Counted from the first letter of the stretch, positions 54,305-63,536 are shown. The stretch is DNA of 64,000 nt from Carboxylicivirga sp. M1479 (GCF_007097485.1 NZ_VKDE01000002.1:207488-271487), one strand, 5' to 3'. Numbers and translations are program-made. The notes: generated by a model from the sequence alone, not told the origin.

Positions 54305-55900
54305 ATGTTTGAAAACATTGATTGGGCGCTCGTCAACTGGTCACGAGCGCAATTTGCTTTAACAGCCATGTTTCATTGGTTGTTTGTTCCTTTAACCTTA
54401 GGCTTGAGTTTTATAATTGCTTTTATGGAAACGATATACGTTAAAACGGGAGATCCCGAATGGAAACGTATAACGAAATTCTGGATGAAGCTGTTCGGTA
54501 TTAACTTTGCCATTGGGGTAGCAACAGGTATTATATTGGAGTTTGAATTTGGTACCAACTGGTCGAACTATTCATGGTTTGTGGGTGATATTTTTGGAGC
54601 ACCCTTGGCTATTGAAGGTATCATGGCCTTTTTTATGGAAAGTACCTTTATCGCGGTTATGTTTTTTGGTTGGGGAAAAGTGAGCAAGAGGTTTCATTTA
54701 ACAGCAACCTGGCTTACTGCTGTGGGAGCCAATCTATCTGCTTTATGGATATTGGTAGCCAATGCATGGATGCAAAACCCCGTTGGCATGAAGTTTAACC
54801 CGGAAACGGCACGTAATGAAATGCATAATTTTTGGGATGTTCTTCTGTCGCCTTCAGCGGTTAGTAAGTTTTTGCATACGACAACATCGGGTTATGTGTT
54901 GGCAGCTGTTTTTGTGGTTGGCATCAGTAGCTGGTTTATGCTCAAGAAACGACATATTCTTTTTGCCAAAAGAAGCATTGTGATAGCTGCAATCTTTGGT
55001 TTTGTTTCATCGATAATGCTTATTGCATCTGGTGATGGTTCGGCGCGTGATGTAGCCAAAACACAACCCATGAAGTTTGCTGCAATGGAGTCGTTATATG
55101 AAGGGCAAACCCAGGCGCCACTAATAGCCATTGGGTTATTTGGTAAAGAGCATGATGATCCAATGCATCGTGGTTCAGATCAAGAGTTTTTAATGAAAAT
55201 AGAGATTCCAAATATGCTCTCTTATTTGGCCTTTTTGGAAGTGGATGCTTTTGTTCCGGGTATAAAAGACTTGGTATTGGGTAATGAGCAGCATAATATC
55301 ATGTCGTATAAAGAAAAGATATTGCGTGGATATGAAGCTCAACAAACTCTAAGGGCTTTTAAAGATGCCAAGGGTGTTGACGAATTAGAATATCAACGCT
55401 TAAAAGCTAAATTTGATGATGAAGTTTGGGTGGAGAATTACTTTCGATATTTTGGATATGGTAATTATTACGATCCAAATCCAGAACAATTAGAACTCAA
55501 TGCCTTTAAAATAGTTCCTCCTATTTCGTTGTCTTTTTATGCGTTTCATATTATGGTAGTTTTAGGCGGCCATTTTATGTTGCTGTTTATGGTGGTGTTG
55601 TGGCTTACCTATCGTAAGAAGTTAGAGTCAAACAAAGTTGTGCTCTACACTGCCTTATGGACAATTCCTTTGGCATACATTGCAAGTCAGTCTGGTTGGA
55701 TTGTTGCTGAAGTTGGGCGTCAACCATGGGTAATACAGGATTTAATGCCTACAATGACGGCTGTTTCAAAAATTGATACTAGCTCGGTGATGATTACATT
55801 TTGGTTATTTACCATCACATTTGTGGCTTTGGCAGTTGCCGAAGTAAGGATTATGGTAAAGCAAATTAAAAACGGACCTAAAGAAGGAGGACACAACTAA
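54305..55900 (+). CDS. cydA: Cytochrome bd ubiquinol/menaquinol oxidase subunit I
   Basis: A 531-residue membrane protein with about nine helices that carries the hemes. Candidate heme ligands are H24 (AMFHWLFVPLTLG) and the His in SKFLHTTTSGY; GRQPW in VAEVGRQPWVIQ is the conserved quinol-oxidase motif. The enzyme has very high oxygen affinity and suits microaerobic growth. Its stop overlaps the cydB start (TAATG). Confidence 0.95.
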   Translation: MFENIDWALVNWSRAQFALTAMFHWLFVPLTLGLSFIIAFMETIYVKTGDPEWKRITKFWMKLFGINFAIGVATGIILEFEFGTNWSNYSWFVGDIFGAPLAIEGIMAFFMESTFIAVMFFGWGKVSKRFHLTATWLTAVGANLSALWILVANAWMQNPVGMKFNPETARNEMHNFWDVLLSPSAVSKFLHTTTSGYVLAAVFVVGISSWFMLKKRHILFAKRSIVIAAIFGFVSSIMLIASGDGSARDVAKTQPMKFAAMESLYEGQTQAPLIAIGLFGKEHDDPMHRGSDQEFLMKIEIPNMLSYLAFLEVDAFVPGIKDLVLGNEQHNIMSYKEKILRGYEAQQTLRAFKDAKGVDELEYQRLKAKFDDEVWVENYFRYFGYGNYYDPNPEQLELNAFKIVPPISLSFYAFHIMVVLGGHFMLLFMVVLWLTYRKKLESNKVVLYTALWTIPLAYIASQSGWIVAEVGRQPWVIQDLMPTMTAVSKIDTSSVMITFWLFTITFVALAVAEVRIMVKQIKNGPKEGGHN

Positions 55901-57036
55901 TGTTTGGAGATTTATCACATTTAGTACTACAACAATATTGGTGGATAATTGTATCGCTCTTAGGTGCCTTGCTTGTTTTTTTAATGTTTGTACAGGGTGG
56001 ACAAACATTGATTTATACCATTGGAAAAACACCTATGCAACGCACCATGTTAGTAAATACATTAGGTCGTAAGTGGGAGTTTACCTTTACTACTTTGGTA
56101 ACTTTTGGAGGAGCTTTTTTCGCTTCTTTTCCACTTTTCTATAGTACCAGCTTTGGCGGTGCTTATTGGGTTTGGATGGCCATACTATTTGCGTTTGTTT
56201 TGCAAGCCATTGCCTATGAGTTTCGCTCACGGCCTAATAATGCATTTGGATCTCGTACCTACGAAACATTCCTGTTGATAAACGGGCTGTTGGGTACCAT
56301 TTTAATAGGTACTGCCGTAGCAACATTTTTTACCGGTTCGGCCTTCTCTGTAAATGATATGAATCAATCGCAGTGGGAGTTAAAATCACATGGTTTAGAA
56401 GCTGCTTTAAACCTGCATAACTTATCATTAGGTTTGGCAGTTTTCTTTTTGGCGCGCGTATTAGGTTTGTTGTATTTTATGAACAGTGTTAATGATCAGG
56501 ATATTTTTGTAAGAGCCAGGAAACACCTTGTTTATAATGGCGTTCCTTTTCTTGTATTTTTTCTGACATTTGTTATTTGGTTGATGCTGCGCGATGGCTT
56601 TGCTGTTAATCCTCAAACACAGGAAGTATTTATGGAGCCTTTTAAATATTGGCATAACCTTGTTTCGATGCCTCTTGTATTTATCTTGTTTGTGCTTGGT
56701 GTAGTAGGTGTTTTGCTTGGCTTGGTGGGCAGTATTGTGCGTCAGGATTGTACCAAAGGTATTTGGGCATCGGGAATTGGAACTGTACTTACGGTATTTA
56801 GTTTATTTCTGTTGGCTGGTTTTAATAATACATCGTTTTATCCATCAACGTTTGACTTGCAAAGTTCTTTAACGATCAAAAATTCATCATCGAGCCATTT
56901 TACATTAACAACAATGAGTTATGCATCGCTAATGGTGCCATTTGTGTTTGGATATATTTGGTATGTTTGGAAAGCCATGAACAACAAGCCAATTGATGAG
57001 GATGAGATGAAGTCAGATGATGTACACGTTTATTAA
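55900..57036 (+). CDS. cydB: Cytochrome bd oxidase subunit II
   Basis: A 378-residue membrane protein with about eight to nine helices that pairs with CydA. The N-terminal WWIIVSLLGALLVFLMFVQG and later FGSRTYETFLLINGLLGTI regions follow the family pattern. Translationally coupled to cydA; a small ORF follows 9 bp after the stop. Confidence 0.93.
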   Translation: MFGDLSHLVLQQYWWIIVSLLGALLVFLMFVQGGQTLIYTIGKTPMQRTMLVNTLGRKWEFTFTTLVTFGGAFFASFPLFYSTSFGGAYWVWMAILFAFVLQAIAYEFRSRPNNAFGSRTYETFLLINGLLGTILIGTAVATFFTGSAFSVNDMNQSQWELKSHGLEAALNLHNLSLGLAVFFLARVLGLLYFMNSVNDQDIFVRARKHLVYNGVPFLVFFLTFVIWLMLRDGFAVNPQTQEVFMEPFKYWHNLVSMPLVFILFVLGVVGVLLGLVGSIVRQDCTKGIWASGIGTVLTVFSLFLLAGFNNTSFYPSTFDLQSSLTIKNSSSSHFTLTTMSYASLMVPFVFGYIWYVWKAMNNKPIDEDEMKSDDVHVY

Positions 57037-57045
57037 TTATTTATT

Positions 57046-57180
57046 ATGCAATATTTACACGAAATAGGATGGTATATGGCCTTACCAATTACCATTATAG
57101 TTAGTTACTATGCGGTACTTTGGGGAATTAAAAAATTTGAAAAGTTACCACAGGCTCAAAAGGAAACTAAGGAAGATTAA
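57046..57180 (+). CDS. CydX-like small membrane protein
   Basis: A 44-codon frame, 9 bp after cydB and ending before the operon terminator. It has a short N-terminus (MQYLHEIGWYMALP), one hydrophobic helix (ITIIVSYYAVLWGI) and a charged tail (KKFEKLPQAQKETKED). Position, size and single helix match CydX/CydS-type accessory subunits of bd oxidases, which stabilise the hemes; sequence identity to the enterobacterial CydX is not evident, so this is a functional guess from context. Confidence 0.7.
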   Translation: MQYLHEIGWYMALPITIIVSYYAVLWGIKKFEKLPQAQKETKED

Positions 57181-57187
57181 ACAAAAA

Positions 57188-57216
57188 ATCCCGTTGCCAT
57201 GCAACGGGATCTTTTT
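57188..57216 (+). terminator. cyd operon terminator
   Basis: Perfect 10-bp stem ATCCCGTTGC 57188-57197 / GCAACGGGAT 57201-57210, loop CAT, then CTTTTT. The minus-strand sequence is also A/T-rich, so it may serve pssA as well. Confidence 0.88.
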
Positions 57217-57236
57217 ATGCTTCTAATTTATGTTGT

Positions 57237-57965
57237 TTACTTGATCCCAAGTATCCATTTGGCGCAAGAAATAGCAATGTAATACAGAATGATGGCTGCT
57301 ATGCCTCCAACGCCTAATAATGCAATTAGTATAGCTGCTAATATAAGAAGTACAAAACGCTCTTTGTTTTCAGCCCATTTCATGTTTTTGAATTTTAATG
57401 AAAACATTGGCACCTCACTGATGAGTAAAGCGCAAAATACACCAATGATAACAAGAATGATGGCAGGAGATAACCAGCTAAACCATTCAGGTTTTTGCAT
57501 AAACTGGTAGGCAAAGGCTGCCGTAAAAATACCAGTAGCCGTTGTTGTTAAGCCAATAAAGTTTTCCGATTGGCGGGTGTCAACATTAAATTTGGCCAAA
57601 CGAAGGGCTGCAAATGCCACCATGGTAAATGGCAATAGAACAAGTATTTGTTGTGGAGTTTCCAGGCTAAAAAAATCGGTGGTGTAACTATTGCTTAATT
57701 GAAATTTTATAAGCGTAGACCAAATGGCTGCTGGAGCCGCTCCAAAGCTAATGAGATCGGCTAATGAGTCCAGCTCTTTCCCCATATCGCTATATGCCTT
57801 AAGAGCACGTGCAGCAAATCCATCTCCAAAATCAAATAGTGCACCAATGAAAATTAGCCATATGGCTGTTGTTATGTGACCATTTATGGCAAAGAAAACG
57901 GCTAGGATGCCGCATAAAACATTAAGGCTGGTTAAGAAATTGGGAATATGTTGCTTTATACTCAT
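57237..57965 (-). CDS. pssA: CDP-diacylglycerol-serine O-phosphatidyltransferase
   Basis: A 242-residue inner-membrane enzyme that makes phosphatidylserine, precursor of phosphatidylethanolamine. The CDP-alcohol phosphotransferase signature is complete: DFGDGFAARALKAYSDMG followed by KELDSLAD (D-x2-DG-x2-AR-x8-G-x3-D-x3-D). Six to seven hydrophobic segments. Length normal for the Bacillus-type PssA. Confidence 0.92.
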   Translation of the reverse strand: MSIKQHIPNFLTSLNVLCGILAVFFAINGHITTAIWLIFIGALFDFGDGFAARALKAYSDMGKELDSLADLISFGAAPAAIWSTLIKFQLSNSYTTDFFSLETPQQILVLLPFTMVAFAALRLAKFNVDTRQSENFIGLTTTATGIFTAAFAYQFMQKPEWFSWLSPAIILVIIGVFCALLISEVPMFSLKFKNMKWAENKERFVLLILAAILIALLGVGGIAAIILYYIAISCAKWILGIK

Positions 57966-58151
57966 GTCACTGCATTTTGTTATTTGTGCTCGAAATTAAA
58001 GGAATAGTAAAGAGAAACAAAATTTTGATAAAGCTATTAAGCTTCGCACACCTAGGGGCGGAGTATTCTTATTGAGTAATTTATTACTTAAAAAGTTTTT
58101 TCATTGATGCATGACATCTATTTTTGTCCTAAATAATAATGTATTTAATTT

Positions 58152-58535
58152 ATGTGGACGAAAGATTTATCCGTTGATAATAAGGTAATAGATAAGGAGC
58201 ACCAGCAGTTGTTTGCTTTAATCGATAATTTTTATGCTGGTATTAAAGATAATTCGCCAAGGGAGCGATTAGAAGAGTTGATTTTAGGTTTGGTGGATTA
58301 CACCAAGATTCACTTTAAAAACGAGGAGGATTACATGGTAGAAATCAATTATCCTGACTTGGCGAAGCATCAAGCCTTGCACCAGTCTTTCATTGATAAG
58401 GTCAATAACTATTATGAAAGATTGAAAAATGGAAAGTTGATTTTGTCCATTGAAGTAACGAATTATTTGAAAGATTGGTTGGTGAACCATATCAAGGGTT
58501 CCGATCAGCAATATGCCGCTTTCGTAATGAAGTAA
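58152..58535 (+). CDS. Bacteriohemerythrin
   Basis: A 127-residue diiron oxygen-binding protein with all ligands: H17 (DKEHQQLF), H54 and E58 (HFKNEE), H73 and H77 (HQALH), H113 and D118 (HIKGSD). It is a single domain without fused signalling part. It may store or deliver oxygen, scavenge it, or sense it, fitting the nearby high-affinity oxidase. A TATTTTTG -7 box lies at 58119-58126. Confidence 0.93.
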   Translation: MWTKDLSVDNKVIDKEHQQLFALIDNFYAGIKDNSPRERLEELILGLVDYTKIHFKNEEDYMVEINYPDLAKHQALHQSFIDKVNNYYERLKNGKLILSIEVTNYLKDWLVNHIKGSDQQYAAFVMK

Positions 58536-58589
58536 AAGCTGATTTTTGTCACTTAACTTTTAATTAATGTAAAAAATAGGCGCATATAT

Positions 58590-58619
58590 TTGTGATTGTA
58601 AATATTGAGGCTACATTTG
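58590..58619 (+). promoter_or_regulatory. Promoter of the hisGDCB operon
   Basis: TTG at 58590-58592 and TACATTTG at 58612-58619 with a 19-bp spacer, full consensus. Transcript start expected near 58626, about 17 nt before the first leader peptide and about 300 nt before hisG. Confidence 0.65.
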
Positions 58620-58642
58620 TATCGAATTAGAAAAACAAAGAC

Positions 58643-58693
58643 ATGCAAAATTTTATTCATCATCATGATTATGTATTCTTCCAAAACTGGTAG
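58643..58693 (+). CDS. His operon leader peptide 1
   Basis: A 16-codon frame, MQNFIHHHDYVFFQNW, with three consecutive His codons (58658-58666), 24 nt downstream of the promoter and followed by a terminator hairpin. Ribosome stalling at the His codons when charged tRNA-His is scarce would be expected to prevent the hairpin. Segment TGATAG at 58698-58703, just past the stop, can pair with TTATCA at 58734-58739 as a short antiterminator. Confidence 0.8.
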   Translation: MQNFIHHHDYVFFQNW

Positions 58694-58728
58694 GCGGTGA
58701 TAGATGTGTAAAAACTAAAATATCAACA

Positions 58729-58759
58729 AAGGCTTATCAGAAATGATAAGCCTTTTTTT
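58729..58759 (+). terminator. His attenuator 1
   Basis: Perfect 11-bp stem AAGGCTTATCA 58729-58739 / TGATAAGCCTT 58744-58754, GAAA loop, T run to 58759. It lies between the two leader peptides. Confidence 0.85.
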
Positions 58760-58772
58760 ATTACTTATAATC

Positions 58773-58832
58773 ATGACAACAAAACAATTCCATATGCACC
58801 ATCATCATTACTTATTCCCTCGGATGAGCTGA
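58773..58832 (+). CDS. His operon leader peptide 2
   Basis: A 19-codon frame, MTTKQFHMHHHHYLFPRMS, with five His codons (one at 58791, four at 58797-58808). It follows attenuator 1 and precedes attenuator 2. The segment GGATGAGCT at 58822-58830, at the end of this ORF, can pair over nine positions (two G-U) with GGCTTATCC at 58863-58871, the proximal arm of attenuator 2: a good antiterminator. Confidence 0.8.
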   Translation: MTTKQFHMHHHHYLFPRMS

Positions 58833-58861
58833 TAGATTGTATGTGTAATTGAAACAATAAT

Positions 58862-58893
58862 AGGCTTATCCATAAATGGGTAAGCCTTTTTTT
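58862..58893 (+). terminator. His attenuator 2
   Basis: Stem AGGCTTATCCA 58862-58872 / TGGGTAAGCCT 58877-58887 (one G-U pair), 4-nt loop, then T run to 58893; 31 bp before the hisG start. Confidence 0.85.
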
Positions 58894-58923
58894 ATAACTG
58901 ATAATAATTTAAACAAACATAAC

Positions 58924-59784
58924 ATGGAAACGAAATTACGAATTGCTCTGCAAAAGAAAGGTCGCTTAAACGAAGACTCAATGAAACTGCTAAAAGAGGC
59001 AGGTATTAAATTTAACGTTGGTAGTGGTAAGTTAGTTGCCTCATCGCCTAATTTCCCAATTGAAGTATTATTTCTTCGCGATGATGATATTCCGCAAACA
59101 GTTGCTGACGATGTGGCTGATATAGGTATTGTCGGTGAAAATGAAATGGCCGAAAAAGGCTTTGAGTTAAACATTGTTAAGCGTTTAGGTTTTAGTAAAT
59201 GCCGTTTATCATTGGCGATACCAAAGGCTGACGAATACACTGGTTTGAGTTACTTCGAAGGGAAAAAGGTAGCCACTTCCTACCCCGTTATTTTAAAGAA
59301 GTACTTTAAAGAACAGAAGATAAATGCAGAGATACATGAAATTGCAGGTTCGGTAGAGATCGCTCCTGGTATTGGTTTGGCCGATGGTATTTTTGACATT
59401 GTTAGTTCAGGAAGTACACTGGTAGCCAATCGACTTAAAGAGGTAGACGTGGCTATGAAATCGGAAGCTCTTTTGGTATCGGGTTCCAACTTATCAGCCG
59501 AAAAACAAGCTTTATTAGACGAGTTGTTGTTTAGAATCAATTCGGTAATGGCGGCCAGCTCAACTAAATATATTTTAATGAACGTACCGAACGATAAGGT
59601 AAGCGAAATTGTTAAGGTATTACCAGGTATGAAAAGCCCTACGGTTCTTCCATTGGCAGAAGAGGGCTGGAGCTCGGTGCACTCGGTTATTCAGGAAAAG
59701 GAGTTTTGGGCCATTATTGGTCAGTTAAGAGCTTTAGGTGCCGAAGGACTGTTAGTGGTGCCAATTGAGAAAATGATACTGTAG
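58924..59784 (+). CDS. hisG: ATP phosphoribosyltransferase, long form
   Basis: A 286-residue enzyme for the first histidine step. ETKLRIALQKKGRLNEDSM is the N-terminus; ADIGIVGENEM and GIFDIVSSGSTLVAN are family motifs. The ~75-residue C-terminal domain (from about 210) is the histidine-binding regulatory domain of the HisG_L type, so it needs no HisZ. I start at ATG 58924; the frame is open into attenuator 2 from 58876. First gene after the double leader. Confidence 0.95.
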   Translation: METKLRIALQKKGRLNEDSMKLLKEAGIKFNVGSGKLVASSPNFPIEVLFLRDDDIPQTVADDVADIGIVGENEMAEKGFELNIVKRLGFSKCRLSLAIPKADEYTGLSYFEGKKVATSYPVILKKYFKEQKINAEIHEIAGSVEIAPGIGLADGIFDIVSSGSTLVANRLKEVDVAMKSEALLVSGSNLSAEKQALLDELLFRINSVMAASSTKYILMNVPNDKVSEIVKVLPGMKSPTVLPLAEEGWSSVHSVIQEKEFWAIIGQLRALGAEGLLVVPIEKMIL

Positions 59785-59898
59785 TACATCCGATGCTACT
59801 ATATCAATCGTTCTCAAAGTGAAATAATTTGTTATTGAAATATCCCAATAAAGGGAGTAGTTATTGGCCTAGGCTAAGAGCTATAAGCCTTATAGAAT

Positions 59899-61185
59899 AT
59901 GCAAAAAATACTTTACCCCCCAAAGAATCAGTGGAGCCAGTTATTGGAACGACCCGATAATGGTTTGGAAGATGTGTACGATACAGCTCGAGGCGTTTTA
60001 GACGATGTGCAGCGTAATGGCGATGCGGCTCTGATTAAATACACCAGTATTTTTGATGGAGTGCAGTTAAGTCAATTGCAGGTTTCGCAAGAAGAAGTGG
60101 ATGAGGCCTGCATGCAGGTAAGTTGTAACTTGAAAGATGCCATTTTGGTGGCCAAGAAAAACATTGAAATCTTTCACCAGGCACAAAAGCAGCAGCGCGA
60201 AGTGGTGGAGACCATGCCTGGGGTTCAGTGTTGGCAAAAATCAGTGGCCATCGAAAAAGTGGGTTTATATATCCCTGGTGGTACAGCTCCTTTGTTTTCA
60301 ACCGTACTAATGTTGGGTATTCCTGCTCAAATTGCTGGATGCAAAGAGGTCGTATTATGCACACCTGCCAATAAAGAGGGGAAAGTAGATCCTGCCATAT
60401 TGTATGCTGCATCCTTGGTGGAGGTAAGTCGTATTTATAAATTGGGAGGTATTCAGGCGATTGGAGCCATGGCTTACGGAACCGAGACCGTGCCCTCTGT
60501 CGCCAAAATTTTTGGACCAGGCAATCGATTTGTAACAGCAGCCAAGCAATTGGTAAGTCTAAAGGATGTGGCCATTGATATGCCGGCAGGTCCATCGGAG
60601 GTTATGGTAATGGCCGATGAAAGTGCCGATGCTGCTTTTATTGCTTCAGATTTATTGTCGCAGGCCGAGCATGGTGCCGATTCGCAGGTTATTTTTGTTA
60701 CCAATAATGAGAACATGCTACGCGAGGTGGAGGAAGAAGTAGAAAAACAACTGGAGGAATTGCCTCGCAAAGAGATTGCCAAAAAAGCTTTGGATAATAG
60801 CCGTTTAATTGTTCTGAATGATGCCGATGAGATGCTGGATATGTGCAATCAATATGCGCCTGAGCACTTAATTATCTCCATGCGCGATGATGAGCTTATT
60901 GGTAATAAAGTTGTGAATGCAGGGTCGGTATTTTTAGGCAATTACTCGCCCGAAAGTGCTGGTGATTATGCATCGGGTACCAATCACACCCTACCAACGC
61001 ATGGTTACGCCAATGCTTTTAGTGGTGTTAACCTCGATAGCTATATGAAGAAAATTACTTTTCAAAAGATTAGTGCTTTTGGCTTGGCTAAACTGGGACC
61101 ATCCATTGAAATAATGGCTGAGGCTGAACAGTTAATGGCCCATAAAAATGCGGTTACTGTCCGTTTAAAGAAAATGAATGTGTAA
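59899..61185 (+). CDS. hisD: Histidinol dehydrogenase
   Basis: A 428-residue zinc enzyme that oxidises histidinol to histidine in two steps. Motifs: GLYIPGGTAPLFSTVLML, FGPGNRFVTAAKQLV, DMPAGPSEVMV, AEHGADSQVIFVT, YAPEHLI and GTNHTLPTHGYA, covering the NAD, zinc and substrate residues. Full length. Confidence 0.97.
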   Translation: MQKILYPPKNQWSQLLERPDNGLEDVYDTARGVLDDVQRNGDAALIKYTSIFDGVQLSQLQVSQEEVDEACMQVSCNLKDAILVAKKNIEIFHQAQKQQREVVETMPGVQCWQKSVAIEKVGLYIPGGTAPLFSTVLMLGIPAQIAGCKEVVLCTPANKEGKVDPAILYAASLVEVSRIYKLGGIQAIGAMAYGTETVPSVAKIFGPGNRFVTAAKQLVSLKDVAIDMPAGPSEVMVMADESADAAFIASDLLSQAEHGADSQVIFVTNNENMLREVEEEVEKQLEELPRKEIAKKALDNSRLIVLNDADEMLDMCNQYAPEHLIISMRDDELIGNKVVNAGSVFLGNYSPESAGDYASGTNHTLPTHGYANAFSGVNLDSYMKKITFQKISAFGLAKLGPSIEIMAEAEQLMAHKNAVTVRLKKMNV

Positions 61186-61197
61186 TGATAAAATTAT

Positions 61198-61275
61198 AAG
61201 TATCAGGATGAAAGACACAAGATGATTTACATTCTGGGAATTGTCTTGATACCTGATACTTAAATCTTGATACTT
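61198..61275. repeat. Inverted repeat between hisD and hisC
   Basis: Perfect 10-bp arms AAGTATCAGG 61198-61207 / CCTGATACTT 61252-61261, with further partial complementarity inside (AAGACA / TGTCTT), followed by a third related copy CTTGATACTTAAG. No T run, so not a terminator; it may be a small inserted repeat or an RNA processing/stability hairpin. Confidence 0.5.
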
Positions 61276-61280
61276 AAGAT

Positions 61281-62318
61281 ATGAAACCACTTACTCAACT
61301 CTTACGACCCAATATTATTAACCTCAAACCTTACTCATCGGCACGCGATGAGTATACTGGTGGGGCGGCTGTCTTTTTAGATGCCAATGAAAACCCATAT
61401 AACGAACCTTACAATCGATATCCTGATCCTTATCAGCGTAAGCTAAAGGAGTGCATTGCTAGTTTGAAGAATGTAGAAGCGAAGCAAATATTTTTGGGTA
61501 ACGGCAGCGACGAACCCATTGATTTATTGTTTAGAGCCTTTTGTCAACCAGGCATTGATAACATTGTGTCCATCGATCCAACCTACGGGATGTACCAGGT
61601 GGCGGCTGATATCAACAATGTGGAAGTGCGCAAAGTGTTGTTAACGCAGGACTTTGAGTTGGATGTGGAAAGCTTGCTTGCGCGTTGCGACGATCAAACG
61701 AAACTTCTGTTTATTTGTTCGCCCAACAATCCGACTGGTAACTGCTTTAGGGAGGAGGATATGATTAATCTGCTTAAACGTTTTGAAGGCATAGTGGTGA
61801 TTGATGAGGCCTATATTGACTTTGCTCCTGATAAAAGCCTCTTGAAGAATCTTGGTAAATACGAGAATCTGGTGCTTTTGCAAACCTTTTCAAAAGCATG
61901 GGGCATGGCAGGCATTCGATTGGGGATGGCCTTTGCTTCGCCCGAAATTGTACAGGTATTAAGCAATATTAAATATCCTTATAACATCAATACCCTTACC
62001 CAGCAAACGGCTTTGGAGCTATTGGAAAAGGAATCGGAGAAAAAATATTGGGTTGAGCAATTGTTGAAAGAGCGTGATCGCATGCAGAATGCTCTGAATG
62101 ATTTCTCATTTACTGTTAGGGTGTATCCATCTGATGCCAATTATTTATTGGTGAAAGTGAACGATGCCAAAGCCGTATATGACTTTTTGGTGAGTAAGAA
62201 AATCATCATACGCGATCGTTCATCGGTTTCTTTGTGTAAGGGATGCTTGAGAATGACCATTGGGCAGCCAGCTGAGAATAGTTTGTTGTTGGAGGCTTTA
62301 ACAATGTATGAGAAATAA
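61281..62318 (+). CDS. hisC: Histidinol-phosphate aminotransferase
   Basis: A 345-residue class II aminotransferase. DANENPYNEPYNRYPDPYQ at the N-terminus, LGNGSDEPIDLLFRAF, CSPNNPTGN, VVIDEAYIDFA and the PLP lysine in FSKAWGMAGIRLGMAF are all family hallmarks. PLP dependence links it to pdxJ. Full length. Confidence 0.95.
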   Translation: MKPLTQLLRPNIINLKPYSSARDEYTGGAAVFLDANENPYNEPYNRYPDPYQRKLKECIASLKNVEAKQIFLGNGSDEPIDLLFRAFCQPGIDNIVSIDPTYGMYQVAADINNVEVRKVLLTQDFELDVESLLARCDDQTKLLFICSPNNPTGNCFREEDMINLLKRFEGIVVIDEAYIDFAPDKSLLKNLGKYENLVLLQTFSKAWGMAGIRLGMAFASPEIVQVLSNIKYPYNINTLTQQTALELLEKESEKKYWVEQLLKERDRMQNALNDFSFTVRVYPSDANYLLVKVNDAKAVYDFLVSKKIIIRDRSSVSLCKGCLRMTIGQPAENSLLLEALTMYEK

Positions 62319-62408
62319 TCATAGGTATAAGTATCATGAACTATTACTATTCTTAACCAAGTTTCAAAAAGTTTTTTGCTAGAAGCCAGTAACTATAAGC
62401 TTATTAAA

Positions 62409-63536
62409 ATGAAAAAAATACTCTTTATAGATCGTGACGGAACACTTATCAATGAGCCGCCCATCGATTACCAGGTCGACAGTCTTGAGAAACTGGAGTT
62501 TTATCCAGGTGTATTTCAAAACTTGTCGAAAATTACCGATTTACTCGATTTTGAATTGGTCATGGTTACCAATCAGGATGGATTGGGAACCGATTCGTTT
62601 CCTGAAAATACCTTTTGGCCTGCTCAAAACAAGATGTTGAAAACATTAGAGAACGAAGGAATTGTATTCGATGATATTTTAATCGATCGATCTTTTCCAG
62701 AGGATAATGCACCCACACGAAAGCCACGCACTGGTTTGTTAACCAAATATATGAACGGCGATTACGATTTGGCCAATTCATTTGTTTTGGGCGATCGCAT
62801 TACCGATGTGGAGTTGGCTAAAAATATCGGGTGTAAGGCTATCTTTTTAAAAGATGGAGATGAAGCCACGTCACAACTTAGCAGTTCAAAGCTCTCTGAA
62901 GTTTGTGCCTTGTCATCAACTAGCTGGAGTGATATTGCCAACTTCTTGTTTTTAACCGAACGCTCAGCCACCATCGAGCGCAACACCGCAGAAACAAAAA
63001 TTAAAGTATCCATTAATTTGGATGGAGAAGGGCGATGTGATATCAGTACTGGGCTTAACTTTTTTGATCACATGCTGGAGCAGATTGGTCGTCATTCGGG
63101 TTGTGACCTTGCCATTGCTGTTGATGGCGATTTAAAAGTGGATGAACACCATACCATTGAAGACACCGCCATAGTACTTGGCGAAGCGCTTAAAAAGGCT
63201 TTGGGCGATAAACGTGGTATTGAACGTTATGGTTTTTGCCTGCCAATGGATGATTGTCTGGCACAGGTGGCTCTTGATTTTGGTGGTCGCGCATGGTTAA
63301 TGTGGGAAGCCGATTTTAAACGCGAGATGATTGGCGATATGCCCACCGAAATGTTCTATCATTTCTTCAAAAGTTTTTCCGATGCAGCTGCATGTAACCT
63401 AAACATCAAAGCTGAAGGACGAAATGAACACCATAAAATAGAAGGCATCTTTAAAGCCTTGGCTAGAGCCATAAAAGCAGCCATTCGTAAAGATCCTTAC
63501 AATAATCGTTTACCTAGTACTAAGGAGATGTTGTAG
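62409..63536 (+). CDS. hisB: Bifunctional histidinol-phosphatase / imidazoleglycerol-phosphate dehydratase
   Basis: A 375-residue fusion. The N-terminal HAD phosphatase (about 1-165) shows [11 protein letters not shown] and KPRTGLL; the C-terminal dehydratase (about 180-375) shows [25 protein letters not shown] and [15 protein letters not shown] with manganese-binding histidines. I start at ATG 62409 ([12 protein letters not shown]). It closes the hisGDCB operon. Confidence 0.96.
   Translation: MKKILFIDRDGTLINEPPIDYQVDSLEKLEFYPGVFQNLSKITDLLDFELVMVTNQDGLGTDSFPENTFWPAQNKMLKTLENEGIVFDDILIDRSFPEDNAPTRKPRTGLLTKYMNGDYDLANSFVLGDRITDVELAKNIGCKAIFLKDGDEATSQLSSSKLSEVCALSSTSWSDIANFLFLTERSATIERNTAETKIKVSINLDGEGRCDISTGLNFFDHMLEQIGRHSGCDLAIAVDGDLKVDEHHTIEDTAIVLGEALKKALGDKRGIERYGFCLPMDDCLAQVALDFGGRAWLMWEADFKREMIGDMPTEMFYHFFKSFSDAAACNLNIKAEGRNEHHKIEGIFKALARAIKAAIRKDPYNNRLPSTKEML

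Noticed and set aside
58876..58923. N-terminal extension of hisG
   Set aside because: Same reason: translated sequence of attenuator 2; ATG at 58924 matches HisG.
60035..60595. 186-codon minus-strand frame inside hisD
   Set aside because: Antisense shadow of a strongly conserved gene; Trp/Pro/Leu-rich nonsense composition.
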